This document shows positions 17,653 through 25,121 of a stretch of DNA of 64,000 bases, one piece after another. Origin of the DNA: Candidatus Saccharibacteria bacterium UBA1932 (lineage in GTDB: Bacteria > Patescibacteriota > Saccharimonadia > Saccharimonadales > Saccharimonadaceae); assembly GCA_002337095.1 (NCBI GenBank), contig DDFI01000004.1, positions 12,670-76,669 on the forward strand, read 5' to 3'. Position 1 is the stretch's first letter. Each line of letters opens with the position of its first letter. Below the pieces are notes generated by a model that was not told where the DNA came from, made no database searches, and saw only the letters and a program-made list of their open reading frames with translations. The position numbers and the translations under genes were made by a program.

Positions 17653-19287
17653 TTACAATGTATATGCAGACGTGGCGGAATTGGTAGACGCGCTAGCTTG
17701 AGGGGCTAGTGAGCATTGCGCTCGTGGAAGTTCAAGTCTTCTCGTCTGCACCAAGAACGAACTTTTCGGGAAATTTGAGCGCATTTGCGCTCTTTTTTCT
17801 TTGGTTTTGCGGAGCAAAAGCCAGATGTTTTCAGGGGGGAGAAAAGAATTTGGGGCAGCTGTAGGCTGCGCCTTTTTGGAATTTAGAAACAGGTTCAACC
17901 CGTCAATTTTCAGATATGCTTGCTTTATCGCCACAAAGTCGCCACTTTTGGCTATTTCACAGAGAGAAACAGCGAGTTTTAGCCATTGACGTAGAGGTTC
18001 AATCCACGCATTGCCCGCAAGCGTCAGCTTGCCGACTTGCTCCTCCAGCGACTTTTTCTCGCTCATTAATTCGCCTTGTTTAGTGCGGTAGGTCTGCTGG
18101 TCAATATCTTGGTCTAAATAGCCGTCTAAAAGTCGCTGTAACTTGCCCTGCAAGTTCGCAAGTCTATTTTCAGCGTTCGCCACAAACACACTGGCAGATT
18201 GGTTGGATTTCTGCTCATCAACTACAAGCATTGTTTCTAGTTCCTCTGCCCAGTCGCTCGGCAGGGCATAGCCCTGCAAAATGTCCGACAACTGCGCCGC
18301 AAGGTCTGACTCGGTAACAGGTGGCTCTTTGCAAGTAATCGTTTTGCTTTTCCTTGTGCAACGGTAATAGATATATTCGTGGGTGTTGCCGTTTTTCTGG
18401 TGCTTTATCTTTTTTTCGGCGGTTATGGACATTTTGCAAGTTGCACAAGTTAGTAAACCGCAAAATACTTGCGGCGCAGTTGCGCCTTTTTGTGGGTGGC
18501 AACGCTTGGCAATTACTGTTTGCACTCGGTCAAACAACTTCTTGTCAATAATTGCCTTGTGTTTGCCCTCGTGTATCTCGCCCCGATACCGAAAATGTCC
18601 GTAGTAAAACGGATTTACTAAAATTCGCTTTACCTGGTCTTTAGTTAGTTGCTTGCCGCTTTTAGTGGTAATGCCTTTGCTTTTCATGAAAACGGCGATA
18701 CTGTCAAGCGTCTGATAGCCCTCTGCGTACAACTCAAAAGCGGCTGCAACAATTGGTGCAAGCCGTTTGTTTACAATAACCGTTTTAGTGCGGACATCAT
18801 TTATGTAGCCAATCGGGGCGTGGCTGGGGTAAAACCCCAGCCGTACCTTTTGGCGCAAACCTCGTTTGGTGTTTTCGCTTAAATTGTCTACATAATACTT
18901 TGACTGCCCAAAAGCGATAGATAGCATAAACTTGCCCTGCGAAGTGTTTTCAAACCAAAAAGACGGAAATTTAAGCGTTCCGATTTTGCCAGCGTCCAAC
19001 AGATAGACTATTTGTCCGCCGTCTACCGAGTTGCGAGCAAGACGATCAGGGTGCCACGCCAGTATATTGCCACCGTTGCTCTCAATTTCTGCCAGTAATT
19101 TGCCGAATACTGGTCGCCCTGTCGTCTTTGCCGATTTCTTTTCTATGAACTCGGAGGCAATGTACAAGCCCTCACGCTTGGCGAATTCCCGCAACTCCAC
19201 CAGTTGCGCTTCAATGGACAAAACCTGTTTGTCCTCAACATCTGTACTCTTACGAGCATAGATGTAAAATTTTTGTTGGCTCTCCAT
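17653..19287 (-). CDS. Large serine recombinase of element 1
   Basis: Resolvase/invertase catalytic domain at the N-terminus (YARKSTDVEDKQVLSIEAQ with the nucleophile Ser, then WHPDRLARNSVDGG), recombinase domain (GYINDVRTKTVIVNKR to NPFYYGHFRYRGEIHEG), zinc ribbon (CGLLTCATCKMS and CTRKSKTITC), and a C-terminal coiled coil. The start at 19287 (MESQQKFYIYARK) follows GAGGAGGG; a frame opening at 19383 lies in the structured leader. In the integrated state the frame passes through the left half-repeat and ends QTRRLELPRAQ... encoded antisense in tRNA-Leu. In the internal repeat the same tail ends instead in VEFYNSARTYFEEKC, presumably the circular-form C-terminus. It probably catalyses integration, excision and perhaps inversion. 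Confidence 0.9.
   Translation of the reverse strand: MESQQKFYIYARKSTDVEDKQVLSIEAQLVELREFAKREGLYIASEFIEKKSAKTTGRPVFGKLLAEIESNGGNILAWHPDRLARNSVDGGQIVYLLDAGKIGTLKFPSFWFENTSQGKFMLSIAFGQSKYYVDNLSENTKRGLRQKVRLGFYPSHAPIGYINDVRTKTVIVNKRLAPIVAAAFELYAEGYQTLDSIAVFMKSKGITTKSGKQLTKDQVKRILVNPFYYGHFRYRGEIHEGKHKAIIDKKLFDRVQTVIAKRCHPQKGATAPQVFCGLLTCATCKMSITAEKKIKHQKNGNTHEYIYYRCTRKSKTITCKEPPVTESDLAAQLSDILQGYALPSDWAEELETMLVVDEQKSNQSASVFVANAENRLANLQGKLQRLLDGYLDQDIDQQTYRTKQGELMSEKKSLEEQVGKLTLAGNAWIEPLRQWLKLAVSLCEIAKSGDFVAIKQAYLKIDGLNLFLNSKKAQPTAAPNSFLPPENIWLLLRKTKEKRAQMRSNFPKSSFLVQTRRLELPRAQCSLAPQASASTNSATSAYTL
17654..17659 (+). promoter_or_regulatory. -10 hexamer of tRNA-Leu(GAG)
   Basis: TACAAT ending 6 bases before the tRNA 5' end. 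The 150 bases upstream (17510-17653) hold no convincing gene. Confidence 0.5.
17666..17753 (+). tRNA. tRNA-Leu(GAG), integration target of element 1
   Basis: 88 nt with encoded CCA. Acceptor GCAGACG / CGTCTGC, discriminator A; anticodon stem CTAGC / GCTAG with loop TTGAGGG giving anticodon GAG; long class II variable arm; T loop TTCAAGT. The last five bases, CACCA, are the left boundary of element 1, and the recombinase reading frame runs antisense through the gene. Confidence 0.95.
17733..17757 (+). repeat. 25-bp direct repeat of the tRNA-Leu(GAG) 3' end, left copy
   Basis: The tRNA 3' end plus AGAA (CAAGTCTTCTCGTCTGCACC then AAGAA) recurs exactly at 21296-21320. This is the usual footprint of an integrative element at a tRNA gene. 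Confidence 0.85.
17749..17878 (+). repeat. Left half-repeat of element 1 (recombinase 3' end)
   Basis: 130 bp, inverted and identical by eye to 19444-19573. Contains a hairpin GAGCGC...GCGCTC plus TTTTTT just after the tRNA, which may terminate the tRNA transcript, and on the minus strand encodes the recombinase tail KKAQPTAAPNSF...SSFLV. Confidence 0.88.
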
Positions 19288-19309
19288 AGTTTTTACCCTC
19301 CTCAAACTC

Positions 19310-19411
19310 AAATAGCCGCCCTGTTGCACACAACTTCCGAGAAAACTCAAAAATTGTACAGGACGGCTATTTAAGCCAAACAAAAAGTTTCCTCGTTAGT
19401 AAGTTGTGTGC
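19310..19411 (-). promoter_or_regulatory. Pseudoknot-forming leader of recombinase 1
   Basis: Two interleaved inverted repeats: 19310-19324 with 19358-19372 (AAATAGCCGCCCTGT / ACAGGACGGCTATTT) and 19326-19336 with 19401-19411 (GCACACAACTT / AAGTTGTGTGC). Because the arms alternate, an RNA would fold as an H-type pseudoknot. Element 2 has the same arrangement with compensating base changes, so the structure, not just the sequence, is conserved. It lies in the 5' leader of the recombinase and could control its expression; a set of protein-binding dyads is the alternative. Confidence 0.65.
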
Positions 19412-19443
19412 ATTTGTATTTTACCAAAAACCGCCTATGGCGG

Positions 19444-19729
19444 CAAAAAGGCGCAGCCTACAGCTGCCCCAAATTCTTTTCTCCCCCCTGAAAACATCTG
19501 GCTTTTGCTCCGCAAAACCAAAGAAAAAAGAGCGCAAATGCGCTCAAATTTCCCGAAAAGTTCGTTCTTGGTGGAATTCTACAACTCCGCTAGAACCTAT
19601 TTTGAGGAGAAATGCTAGAAAATGCAAGGAGCGCACGGAGTGCGCCCCGCCCGCCCAGACTTTTGCATATTTTTTGAATTTTCCCCCGCCGAATTTCTTT
19701 TTGAATTTGGAAAAAGTCTGGGCGGGCGG
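19444..19729 (+). repeat. Internal full inverted repeat of element 1 (attP-like)
   Basis: 286 bp that join the recombinase 3' end (19444-19573) to structured module M1 (19569-19729) through the core TGGTG. On the plus strand it encodes the intact recombinase tail ...SSFLVEFYNSARTYFEEKC followed by a stop at 19618. M1 contains a 20-bp stem (CCCCGCCCGCCCAGACTTTT with its complement ending at about 19730) enclosing the conserved TTTTCCCCCGCCGAATTTC. Confidence 0.85.
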
Positions 19730-19734
19730 GGCGC

Positions 19735-19757
19735 TCACGCTGTTAGCGTGATATAAT
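19735..19757 (+). promoter_or_regulatory. Promoter of the element 1 cargo operon
   Basis: A small dyad TCACGCT/AGCGTGA (19735-19751) runs into TATAAT at 19752-19757, 7 bases before the methyltransferase ATG; no ribosome-binding site, so the mRNA is probably leaderless. The dyad could be an operator. Confidence 0.55.
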
Positions 19758-19764
19758 TACACCT

Positions 19765-20382
19765 ATGAGTGAAACAAATAATAGAACTGTTGAAAGTTAC
19801 AACGCACACATACAAGAATATATTGACGGTACGCCTCACGAGGTTTCAGGAGTTGTGAAAGACTGGCTGGACGGCTCTCTCACAGATGTGCCAAAAGACG
19901 CACGAATTTTAGAGTTTGGAAGTGCCTTTGGTCGTGATGCTGAATATCTTGCAGGGCTTGGTTATACGGTTGAGTGTACGGACGCAACGCCAGCATTTGT
20001 TGATTTATTGCAGCAAAAAGGCTTTGACGCAAAAGTCCTGAACGCTATTACTGACGAACTGCCGCAAGGACTTGATTTTGTTTTGGCAAATGCCGTTTTG
20101 CTGCACTTTACTCGTGATGAAGCCTCACAAGTTATTGGGAAAGTTTATGGCGCACTAAACGCAAATGGTAAATTTGCGTTTACCCTAAAACAAGGCGAGG
20201 GCGAGGGTTGGTCAGAGGAAAAACTGGGCGCGCCACGCTTTTTCTGCTACTGGACAGAGCCGCAAATTCGTGGAGTGCTTGAAAGCACTGGTTTTGGTGA
20301 TATTGAGATTAGTGGCGATAAAGCAACAGCAAACGCTACTTGGCTGCAGATAGTTGCAAAGAAAACCGAGAGCAATGCCTAA
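19765..20382 (+). CDS. Class I SAM-dependent methyltransferase (cargo)
   Basis: 205 residues. SAM motif I is ILEFGSAFGRDAEYLAGLG (about 48-66), the acidic end of strand 2 is VECTDATPAF, motif post II is FVLANAVLLHFTRDE and the C-terminal strand is WLQIVAKK. Resembles small-molecule or UbiE/tellurite-type methyltransferases; the substrate is unknown. AT-richer than the chromosomal genes on either side, consistent with transfer. Overlaps the HD gene by 8 bases, so the two form an operon. Confidence 0.85.
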   Translation: MSETNNRTVESYNAHIQEYIDGTPHEVSGVVKDWLDGSLTDVPKDARILEFGSAFGRDAEYLAGLGYTVECTDATPAFVDLLQQKGFDAKVLNAITDELPQGLDFVLANAVLLHFTRDEASQVIGKVYGALNANGKFAFTLKQGEGEGWSEEKLGAPRFFCYWTEPQIRGVLESTGFGDIEISGDKATANATWLQIVAKKTESNA

Positions 20383-20980
20383 TTTGCCGACATTTGATCA
20401 AATTGAAGCGTTGCACAAAAAATATGCGCCGACTGAAAGCGTTTTTGAATTAGTTTTTACGCACTGCAAAATTGTCAGCAATATTGCCGTACAATTAGCG
20501 GAAAAGTCGGGCGCAAATATAGACATTGAACTTGTAAAAGTGGGCTGTTTGCTCCACGATATCGGAGTTTATCCATTATTTGATAAAAACGGCGTTGAAA
20601 CAGACACAAGCAAATATATTACGCACGGTGTTCGTGGAGAGGAAATTTTGCAAAACGAAGGTTTTGCTATGGAACTCTGCCGATTTGCCTCACATCATAC
20701 AGGCGCAGGAATAACCAAAAAGCAAATTGAGGAAAACAATTTGCCATTGCCAGCAAATGATTATCTTGCCGAAACGCCAGAAGAAGAATTAGTGATGTGT
20801 GCCGACAAATTCCACTCAAAAATAGAGCCGCCTGTTTTCAACTCACACAAGTTCTATACAGAATATGTTGCTCGTTTTGGCGTTGAGGCAGCAAATAGTT
20901 TTGCTGATTTAACCGAAAAATTTGGCAAGCCCGAACTAGAACCTTTGATGTCCAAACATGGACACGGCTTGCGAGATTAA
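20375..20980 (+). CDS. HD-domain hydrolase (cargo)
   Basis: 201 residues. Metal-binding HD motif pattern: H in FTHCKIVSNIA (about residue 31), HD in GCLLHDIG (about 62-63), His in THGVRGEEIL and RFASHHTGAG, and the distal Asp in MCADKFHSK. Members hydrolyse nucleotides or phosphate esters (YedJ/YfbR-like). The start overlaps the end of the methyltransferase gene. As cargo between inverted repeats, its use to the host or element is unknown. Confidence 0.82.
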   Translation: MPNLPTFDQIEALHKKYAPTESVFELVFTHCKIVSNIAVQLAEKSGANIDIELVKVGCLLHDIGVYPLFDKNGVETDTSKYITHGVRGEEILQNEGFAMELCRFASHHTGAGITKKQIEENNLPLPANDYLAETPEEELVMCADKFHSKIEPPVFNSHKFYTEYVARFGVEAANSFADLTEKFGKPELEPLMSKHGHGLRD

Positions 20981-20993
20981 GTAGTTGCTGTTT

Positions 20994-21023
20994 CAGAAAA
21001 TACGCTTTTTAGCGTATTTTCTG
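20994..21023 (+). terminator. Palindrome after the element 1 cargo
   Basis: Perfect CAGAAAATACGC / GCGTATTTTCTG stem with a TTTTTA loop, 14 bases past the HD gene stop. Probably the operon terminator; it abuts module M1'. Confidence 0.65.
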
Positions 21024-21028
21024 GCGAA

Positions 21029-21189
21029 CCGCCCGCCCAGACTTTTTCCAAATTCAAAAAGAAATTCGGCGGGGGAAAATTCAAAAAATATGCAAAAGTC
21101 TGGGCGGGCGGGGCGCACTCCGTGCGCTCCTTGCATTTTCTAGCATTTCTCCTCAAAATAGGTTCTAGCGGAGTTGTAGAATTCCACCA
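21029..21189 (-). repeat. Right half-repeat of element 1 (module M1')
   Basis: 161 bp, the inverted copy of 19569-19729, identical by eye. It ends ...GAATTCCACCA, so the CACCA core marks the element edge. Its minus strand encodes VEFYNSARTYFEEKC, the tail lost by the integrated recombinase. Confidence 0.88.
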
Positions 21190-21320
21190 CAGTGCAAACA
21201 TCAGCTCTCGGCTGGTGTTTTTGCTTTTCTTGCGCCCCATGTACTTCCAGCGTGCAAATCGTGGACGATTTGGTGGAAGTATCGCTCCGCTCCGCCAAGT
21301 CTTCTCGTCTGCACCAAGAA
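21190..21320 (+). mobile_element. Relic of an older element at tRNA-Leu(GAG), with attR
   Basis: Between the right edge of element 1 and the duplicated tRNA 3' end (21296-21320) lie 106 bases that are not chromosomal in appearance. They begin with a hairpin CATCAGC/GGCTGGTG plus TTTTT and a minus-strand frame GRKKSKNTSRELMFAL. Both resemble, in position and style, the terminator and recombinase tail found after the tRNAs in elements 1 and 2. I read this as the remains of an earlier insertion into the same tRNA, pushed outward by element 1. Confidence 0.5.
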
Positions 21321-21350
21321 TTATACCCTAGATTCTCTAGGGTATAATTC
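21318..21350. terminator. Palindrome after attR
   Basis: GAATTATACCCTAG...CTAGGGTATAATTC, an almost perfect palindrome. Probably the original terminator of tRNA-Leu(GAG), now displaced by 3.6 kb; it also contains TATAAT-like hexamers on both strands. Confidence 0.5.
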
Positions 21351-21353
21351 GAT

Positions 21354-21704
21354 TTAAGTATCTGTTTCCAGCGTAATCCAACCACCGCTCCCGTCGGAAA
21401 TAGCCTCGACAGTAGTTGTGTGGTCAAAACATCGTGTAATAGCCTTTGATATAGCGCTGATCGCAAGCTGATCGTCTCTAACTGTTTCAATATTTCCATA
21501 GCTCATAGCATAGTCATCGCCTAGTGGATCTTCTCTGTCTGAGAACACATATATTCGTTCCTGGCCCAATTCGCGCCACCTCTCGTACCTTATTAGTCCT
21601 CGCCAATAGTGTGCACCATAGCTTATTGCATCAAAATCACGACAATTCTGCTCTTCATCAAACCTACCTAATTGGACTACTTCAACTTTTTGTAATTCAG
21701 GCAT
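21354..21704 (-). CDS. Unknown 116-residue protein
   Basis: No family recognised. Soluble and acidic (MPELQKVEVVQLGRFDEEQN...), C-terminus TTTVEAISDGSGGWITLETD. It begins just outside the attR of element 1 and is AT-richer than the core genes, so it may be accessory. Confidence 0.5.
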   Translation of the reverse strand: MPELQKVEVVQLGRFDEEQNCRDFDAISYGAHYWRGLIRYERWRELGQERIYVFSDREDPLGDDYAMSYGNIETVRDDQLAISAISKAITRCFDHTTTVEAISDGSGGWITLETDT

Positions 21705-21862
21705 ACTTTCAATTATAACATGTCATTGATTAATTTACGATTTTATATTAATAATGCTATAGCTAATGCAGTCTTCTTTTACGTACGAGCTCGGGCAAAT
21801 AATTCGGTCTTAGTGTATGATTTAGATTGCCCAACTATCTTGCGGTGCGTTATACTTATGGC

Positions 21863-22678
21863 ATGAACATTACTACAGACACCCGAGTCATCCTGCGCAT
21901 GCATACCGAAGCAAACGAGCGCGGCATTGCTATGTATAACGAATATTTTGATACTGCGCGACTCAATGCCGTGTATTTGCTTGTGCAGAATCCAACCGCT
22001 GCACCCCTGATTGCTGGGCTGCGTGGGCTGCATTTTGCCGGGGCGATCACGGCGGGTTTTGAGCACGATCCGAGCCTGCTGACACTTGTCGACGAGTGTA
22101 CCGACGAGGCAAGGATTGCTGGCTCGGCTGGGATCATTGCCAACCATAACGGTCGGCTGGTTGCGCATTATCAGGGTGGCGAGGCGTTGATGAGCGCCAT
22201 CAACGAGCAGCGCGATGTGGCCGGGCTCAATGTTGCGCTAATTGGCGCGGGCACGATGGCGCGCACATTCCTATCGCAGCTGGCGGCGCGCGACACCAAG
22301 CCAAATGTCACGGTGTATAATCGCACGCTCGAACATGCCGAAGCATTACGAGCGCAGTATCCGTTTGTGACTGGTGTGGGTAGTTTGCAAGACGTGGCGA
22401 GCTCGATTGCCGATGCTGTGATCAATACCACGTCGCTTGGCGATGAAATCACGCAGCTGATTGATGTGGCGAGCCTGCAGACATTTCAGGTGGTGGCAGA
22501 TGTGACGCTTGGTACCGAACAGGGCGGACTGGTGGCGTCGGCGCGTCAGGCGGGCGTGCCGCATATCGTGACCGGCCAAGACGTGTTTACGCACCAAGCG
22601 GTGGTGGTGCTGCGGCGCCTGCTTGGGCACGAGGCCGATCTAGCGGCACTGCGTACCTGTGTCCAAAAAAACGTCTAA
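21863..22678 (+). CDS. Shikimate dehydrogenase-like (AroE fold) oxidoreductase
   Basis: 271 residues. Two-domain AroE/quinate dehydrogenase architecture: an N-terminal part with FAGAITAGFEHD and AGSAGIIANHNGRLVAHYQG (the position of the usual AxxTI..G.l.G.NTD), then a Rossmann domain starting NVALIGAGTMARTFLSQLA with VYNRT. The catalytic Lys/Asp pair of true shikimate dehydrogenases is not evident, and no other aromatic pathway gene is present, so a different substrate or a glutamyl-tRNA-reductase-like role is possible. TATACT lies 6 bases before the ATG (leaderless). Followed by tRNA-Cys. Confidence 0.65.
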   Translation: MNITTDTRVILRMHTEANERGIAMYNEYFDTARLNAVYLLVQNPTAAPLIAGLRGLHFAGAITAGFEHDPSLLTLVDECTDEARIAGSAGIIANHNGRLVAHYQGGEALMSAINEQRDVAGLNVALIGAGTMARTFLSQLAARDTKPNVTVYNRTLEHAEALRAQYPFVTGVGSLQDVASSIADAVINTTSLGDEITQLIDVASLQTFQVVADVTLGTEQGGLVASARQAGVPHIVTGQDVFTHQAVVVLRRLLGHEADLAALRTCVQKNV

Positions 22679-22686
22679 CAATCTGG

Positions 22687-22692
22687 TATAAT
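22687..22692 (+). promoter_or_regulatory. -10 hexamer of tRNA-Cys
   Basis: TATAAT ending 8 bases before the tRNA. Confidence 0.6.
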
Positions 22693-22700
22693 ATAGCTAC

Positions 22701-22774
22701 GGCGCGTTGGCGGAGCAGTTACGCAGCGGTCTGCAAAACCGCGTAGATGGGTGCAACTCCCATACGTGCCTCCA
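22701..22774 (+). tRNA. tRNA-Cys(GCA)
   Basis: 74 nt with encoded CCA. Acceptor GGCGCGT / ACGTGCC (one G-U), discriminator T; anticodon loop CTGCAAA gives GCA; T loop TGCAACT. A hairpin ATGATCC/GGGTCAT with T6 follows at about 22778-22803 as terminator. Confidence 0.95.
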
Positions 22775-22838
22775 AAAGATGATCCCAGTGCGGGTCATTT
22801 TTTGTACTCCATTACTTGCTATGCCACTAACCGTAGCG

Positions 22839-22844
22839 TATACT
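22839..22844 (+). promoter_or_regulatory. -10 hexamer upstream of tRNA-Leu(UAA)
   Basis: TATACT in the tRNA-Cys to tRNA-Leu spacer. Confidence 0.4.
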
Positions 22845-22879
22845 AATGTCGTGCCTATGGGCGCCAGACGAAAGAATAT

Positions 22880-22965
22880 GCGCGGGTGGCGGAACTGGTA
22901 GACGCGAGGGACTTAAAATCCCTTGACCAAAAGTCGTGCGGGTTCAATTCCCGCCCCGCGCACCA
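22880..22965 (+). tRNA. tRNA-Leu(UAA), integration target of element 2
   Basis: 86 nt with encoded CCA. Acceptor GCGCGGG / CCCGCGC, discriminator A; anticodon stem GGGAC/ (A)TCCCT with loop containing TAA; class II variable arm; T loop TTCAATT. Its last bases CACCA plus A form the left boundary of element 2. Confidence 0.95.
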
Positions 22966-24502
22966 AAGACGGTAAAAAATTGAATTGGTCGCCCGAATGG
23001 GCGGCTTTTTCTTTAGTTTTGCGGAGCAAAAACCAAATGTTCTCAGGGGGGAGAAAAGAACTTTGGGCAGCCGTAGGCTGCGCCTGTTTGGTTTTTAGAA
23101 ACAGGTTCAATCCGTCAATTTGTACCAAGGCTTGTTTAATCTCCGCAAAACTTCCACTCTTGGCAGTTTCACAGAGTGAAACTGCTGTTTTTAGCCAGTT
23201 CCTCATAGGTTCAACCCAAACATTGGCGGCAAGCGTATGCTTACTGACTTGCTCGTTCAGCGACTTTTTCTCGGACATTAGTTCGGCTTGTTTATTGCGA
23301 TAGGTTTGCTGGTCAATATCTTGGTCAAGATAACTATCTAAAAGTCGCTGTAACTTGCTTTGTAAGTTTGCAAGTCTAGTTTGTGCGCTTGCCACAAACA
23401 CGCCAGATGTTTGTTCTAGTTTGCGTTCGTCCTCTGCAAGCATTTTCTCTAACTCTGTCGCCCAACTTTCAGGCAGGGCGTAGCCCTGCAAGATGTCCGA
23501 CAACTGCGCCGCTAAATCTGGTTCAGTTACGGCTGGTTCGGTGCATTTAATGGTTTTGTGCTTGCGTGTGCAGCGATAGTAGATATATTCGTGAACATTG
23601 CCATTTTTCTGGTGCTTAACTTTCTTTTCGGCAGTTATGGATAGCCCACACGTTGCACAACGCAAAAGCCCACAGAATATCTGTGGCGCAGTCGTGCCTT
23701 TTTGTCTATGTCCTCGCTGCTCGGCAACAGCCTGAACAGTGTCAAATAGTTTCTTTTCAACAATCGGGGTGTGCCTGCCCTCATATATCTCGCAACAGTA
23801 ACGGAAATGACCATAATAAAAGGGGTTGGTGAGCATATATTTAATCTGGTCTTTCTTTAAGGGCAAGCCACCTGATGTTGTTATGCCTTTGGTTGCCAAA
23901 AAGTCGGCGATGTTCTGCAACTTTTGATCGCCTTTGGCGTACAACTCAAATGCCTCAACCACAAACGGCGCACGCCGTTTGTCTACAACAATAGTTTTTG
24001 TCCTCACATCATTTATGTAGCCAACAGGCGCATTGCCTGGAAACTCACCACGCCTGACTTTTTGGCGCAACCCACGCTTGGTGTTTTCAGACAAATTGTC
24101 TACATAGTATTTTGACTGACCAAACGCTATTGAGAGCATGAACTTACCTTGTGATGTGTTCTCAAACCAAAAGGTCGGGAACTTCAGAGCTTGCACATGC
24201 GTTTGGTCGAGTAAATATACAATTTGTCCGCCGTCCACGCTATTTCTAGCCAGCCTGTCGGGATGCCACGCAATAATGCCGTTTGCTTCGCCGTTTTCAA
24301 TGCGTTTGAGCATATCGCCAAAAATCTTGCGTCCGGGTGTTTTGGCTGACTGTTTTTCAACCAACTCGTCCACTATCTGCAAGTTTTCATTTTTGGCGTA
24401 TGCTCGCAACTCTACGAGTTGCGCCTCAATGGACAAAACCTGTTTGTCCTCAACATCTGTACTCTTACGAGCATAGATAAAGTATTTTTGTTGGCTTTGC
24501 AT
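22913..24502 (-). CDS. Large serine recombinase of element 2
   Basis: 529 residues, clearly related to the element 1 recombinase throughout (YARKSTDVEDKQVLSIEAQ; WHPDRLARNSVDGGQIVYLL; recombinase domain; zinc ribbon CGLLRCATCGLS and CTRKHKTIKC). The start follows GGGGGTAACACT. In the integrated state it ends LPSLV then RGAGIEPARLLVKGF, the last part encoded antisense in tRNA-Leu(UAA). The internal repeat encodes the alternative ending LPSLV then SLYDKARTYFEENG. The divergence point coincides with the CACCAA core. Confidence 0.9.
   Translation of the reverse strand: MQSQQKYFIYARKSTDVEDKQVLSIEAQLVELRAYAKNENLQIVDELVEKQSAKTPGRKIFGDMLKRIENGEANGIIAWHPDRLARNSVDGGQIVYLLDQTHVQALKFPTFWFENTSQGKFMLSIAFGQSKYYVDNLSENTKRGLRQKVRRGEFPGNAPVGYINDVRTKTIVVDKRRAPFVVEAFELYAKGDQKLQNIADFLATKGITTSGGLPLKKDQIKYMLTNPFYYGHFRYCCEIYEGRHTPIVEKKLFDTVQAVAEQRGHRQKGTTAPQIFCGLLRCATCGLSITAEKKVKHQKNGNVHEYIYYRCTRKHKTIKCTEPAVTEPDLAAQLSDILQGYALPESWATELEKMLAEDERKLEQTSGVFVASAQTRLANLQSKLQRLLDSYLDQDIDQQTYRNKQAELMSEKKSLNEQVSKHTLAANVWVEPMRNWLKTAVSLCETAKSGSFAEIKQALVQIDGLNLFLKTKQAQPTAAQSSFLPPENIWFLLRKTKEKAAHSGDQFNFLPSLVRGAGIEPARLLVKGF
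22961..23095 (+). repeat. Left half-repeat of element 2
   Basis: 135 bp, inverted and identical by eye to 24652-24786. Contains a hairpin CGCCCGAATGGGCGG with TTTTTC just after the tRNA, and the recombinase tail on the minus strand. Confidence 0.88.
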
Positions 24503-24522
24503 AGTGTTACCCCCTAAAACTT

Positions 24523-24617
24523 AAATGACCGCCTAGTTGCACACAAGCTAGAAAAGACTAGATTGTACTAGACGGCCATTTAAGCCAACAAAAATAGCCT
24601 TCTCAAAACTTGTGTGC
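24523..24617 (-). promoter_or_regulatory. Pseudoknot-forming leader of recombinase 2
   Basis: Arms 24523-24537 with 24567-24581 (AAATGACCGCCTAGT / ACTAGACGGCCATTT) and 24539-24547 with 24609-24617 (GCACACAAG / CTTGTGTGC), interleaved as in element 1. Several positions of the first stem differ from element 1 on both arms. Confidence 0.65.
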
Positions 24618-24651
24618 ATTTGTATTATACCAAAAACCGCCAATGGCGGCT

Positions 24652-25032
24652 AAAACCAAACAGGCGCAGCCTACGGCTGCCCAAAGTTCTTTTCTCCCCC
24701 CTGAGAACATTTGGTTTTTGCTCCGCAAAACTAAAGAAAAAGCCGCCCATTCGGGCGACCAATTCAATTTTTTACCGTCTTTGGTGTCCTTGTACGACAA
24801 GGCTAGAACCTATTTTGAGGAAAACGGCTGAGCCGTGCAGACTCAGCCCCAACGCCTGCGGGCGCACGCGCCCGCTCGCCCCACCAGAAAAATCCCTTTG
24901 CCCTTATTTTGATATTTCCCCCGCCGAATTTCTTTTTTAGTTGAAAAGGGTGTTTTCTGGTGGTTCGGCTACTGCATAAGCAGTAGAGGCGTTGGGGCTT
25001 CGCCTAGGCGGCAGAGCCGCCGCGCTACGCGC
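24652..25032 (+). repeat. Internal full inverted repeat of element 2 (attP-like)
   Basis: 381 bp: recombinase 3' end (24652-24786) joined through TTGGTG to module M2 (24781-25032). Encodes the uninterrupted recombinase tail on the plus strand to a stop at 24831. M2 folds as stacked hairpins around a closing stem (CCAACGCCT about 24849-24857 with AGGCGTTGG about 24987-24995) and carries the core ATTTCCCCCGCCGAATTTC; it ends in CGGCAGAGCCGCCGCGCTAC. Confidence 0.85.
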
Positions 25033-25121
25033 GTCTGCAAGTAGAAACGCAAAACTTGATCTTACCACGTATGTATGATATAAATAGCTACATTAGTTAA
25101 TGGACAAGGAGAGGTTGCGAG

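Larger units (their letters stand above)
17749..21189. mobile_element. Integrated element 1 (recombinase arm plus cargo arm)
   Basis: Bounded by CACCA at both ends. Order: left half-repeat (17749-17878), serine recombinase on the minus strand, internal full inverted repeat (19444-19729), methyltransferase and HD genes, right half-repeat (21029-21189). The outer halves are the inverted complement of the two parts of the internal repeat, meeting at its TGGTG core (19569-19573). Joining the ends predicts a circle of about 3.44 kb with two 286-bp inverted repeats separating a recombinase arm from a cargo arm. Element 2 has the same plan with different sequences. Confidence 0.8.

Noticed and set aside
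17653..17752. Recombinase tail as a real protein domain (tRNA-encoded part)
   Set aside because: The residues are antisense tRNA sequence. I kept them in the CDS because translation would include them, but do not treat them as a conserved domain.
19404..19751. Small plus-strand ORFs in the internal repeat as separate genes
   Set aside because: One is the recombinase 3' end in inverted copy, the other a shifted frame of it.
24840..25035. Module M2 as a CRISPR array or integron attC site
   Set aside because: No repeated spacer structure and no attC core sites; the repeats are single hairpins inside an inverted repeat of the element.
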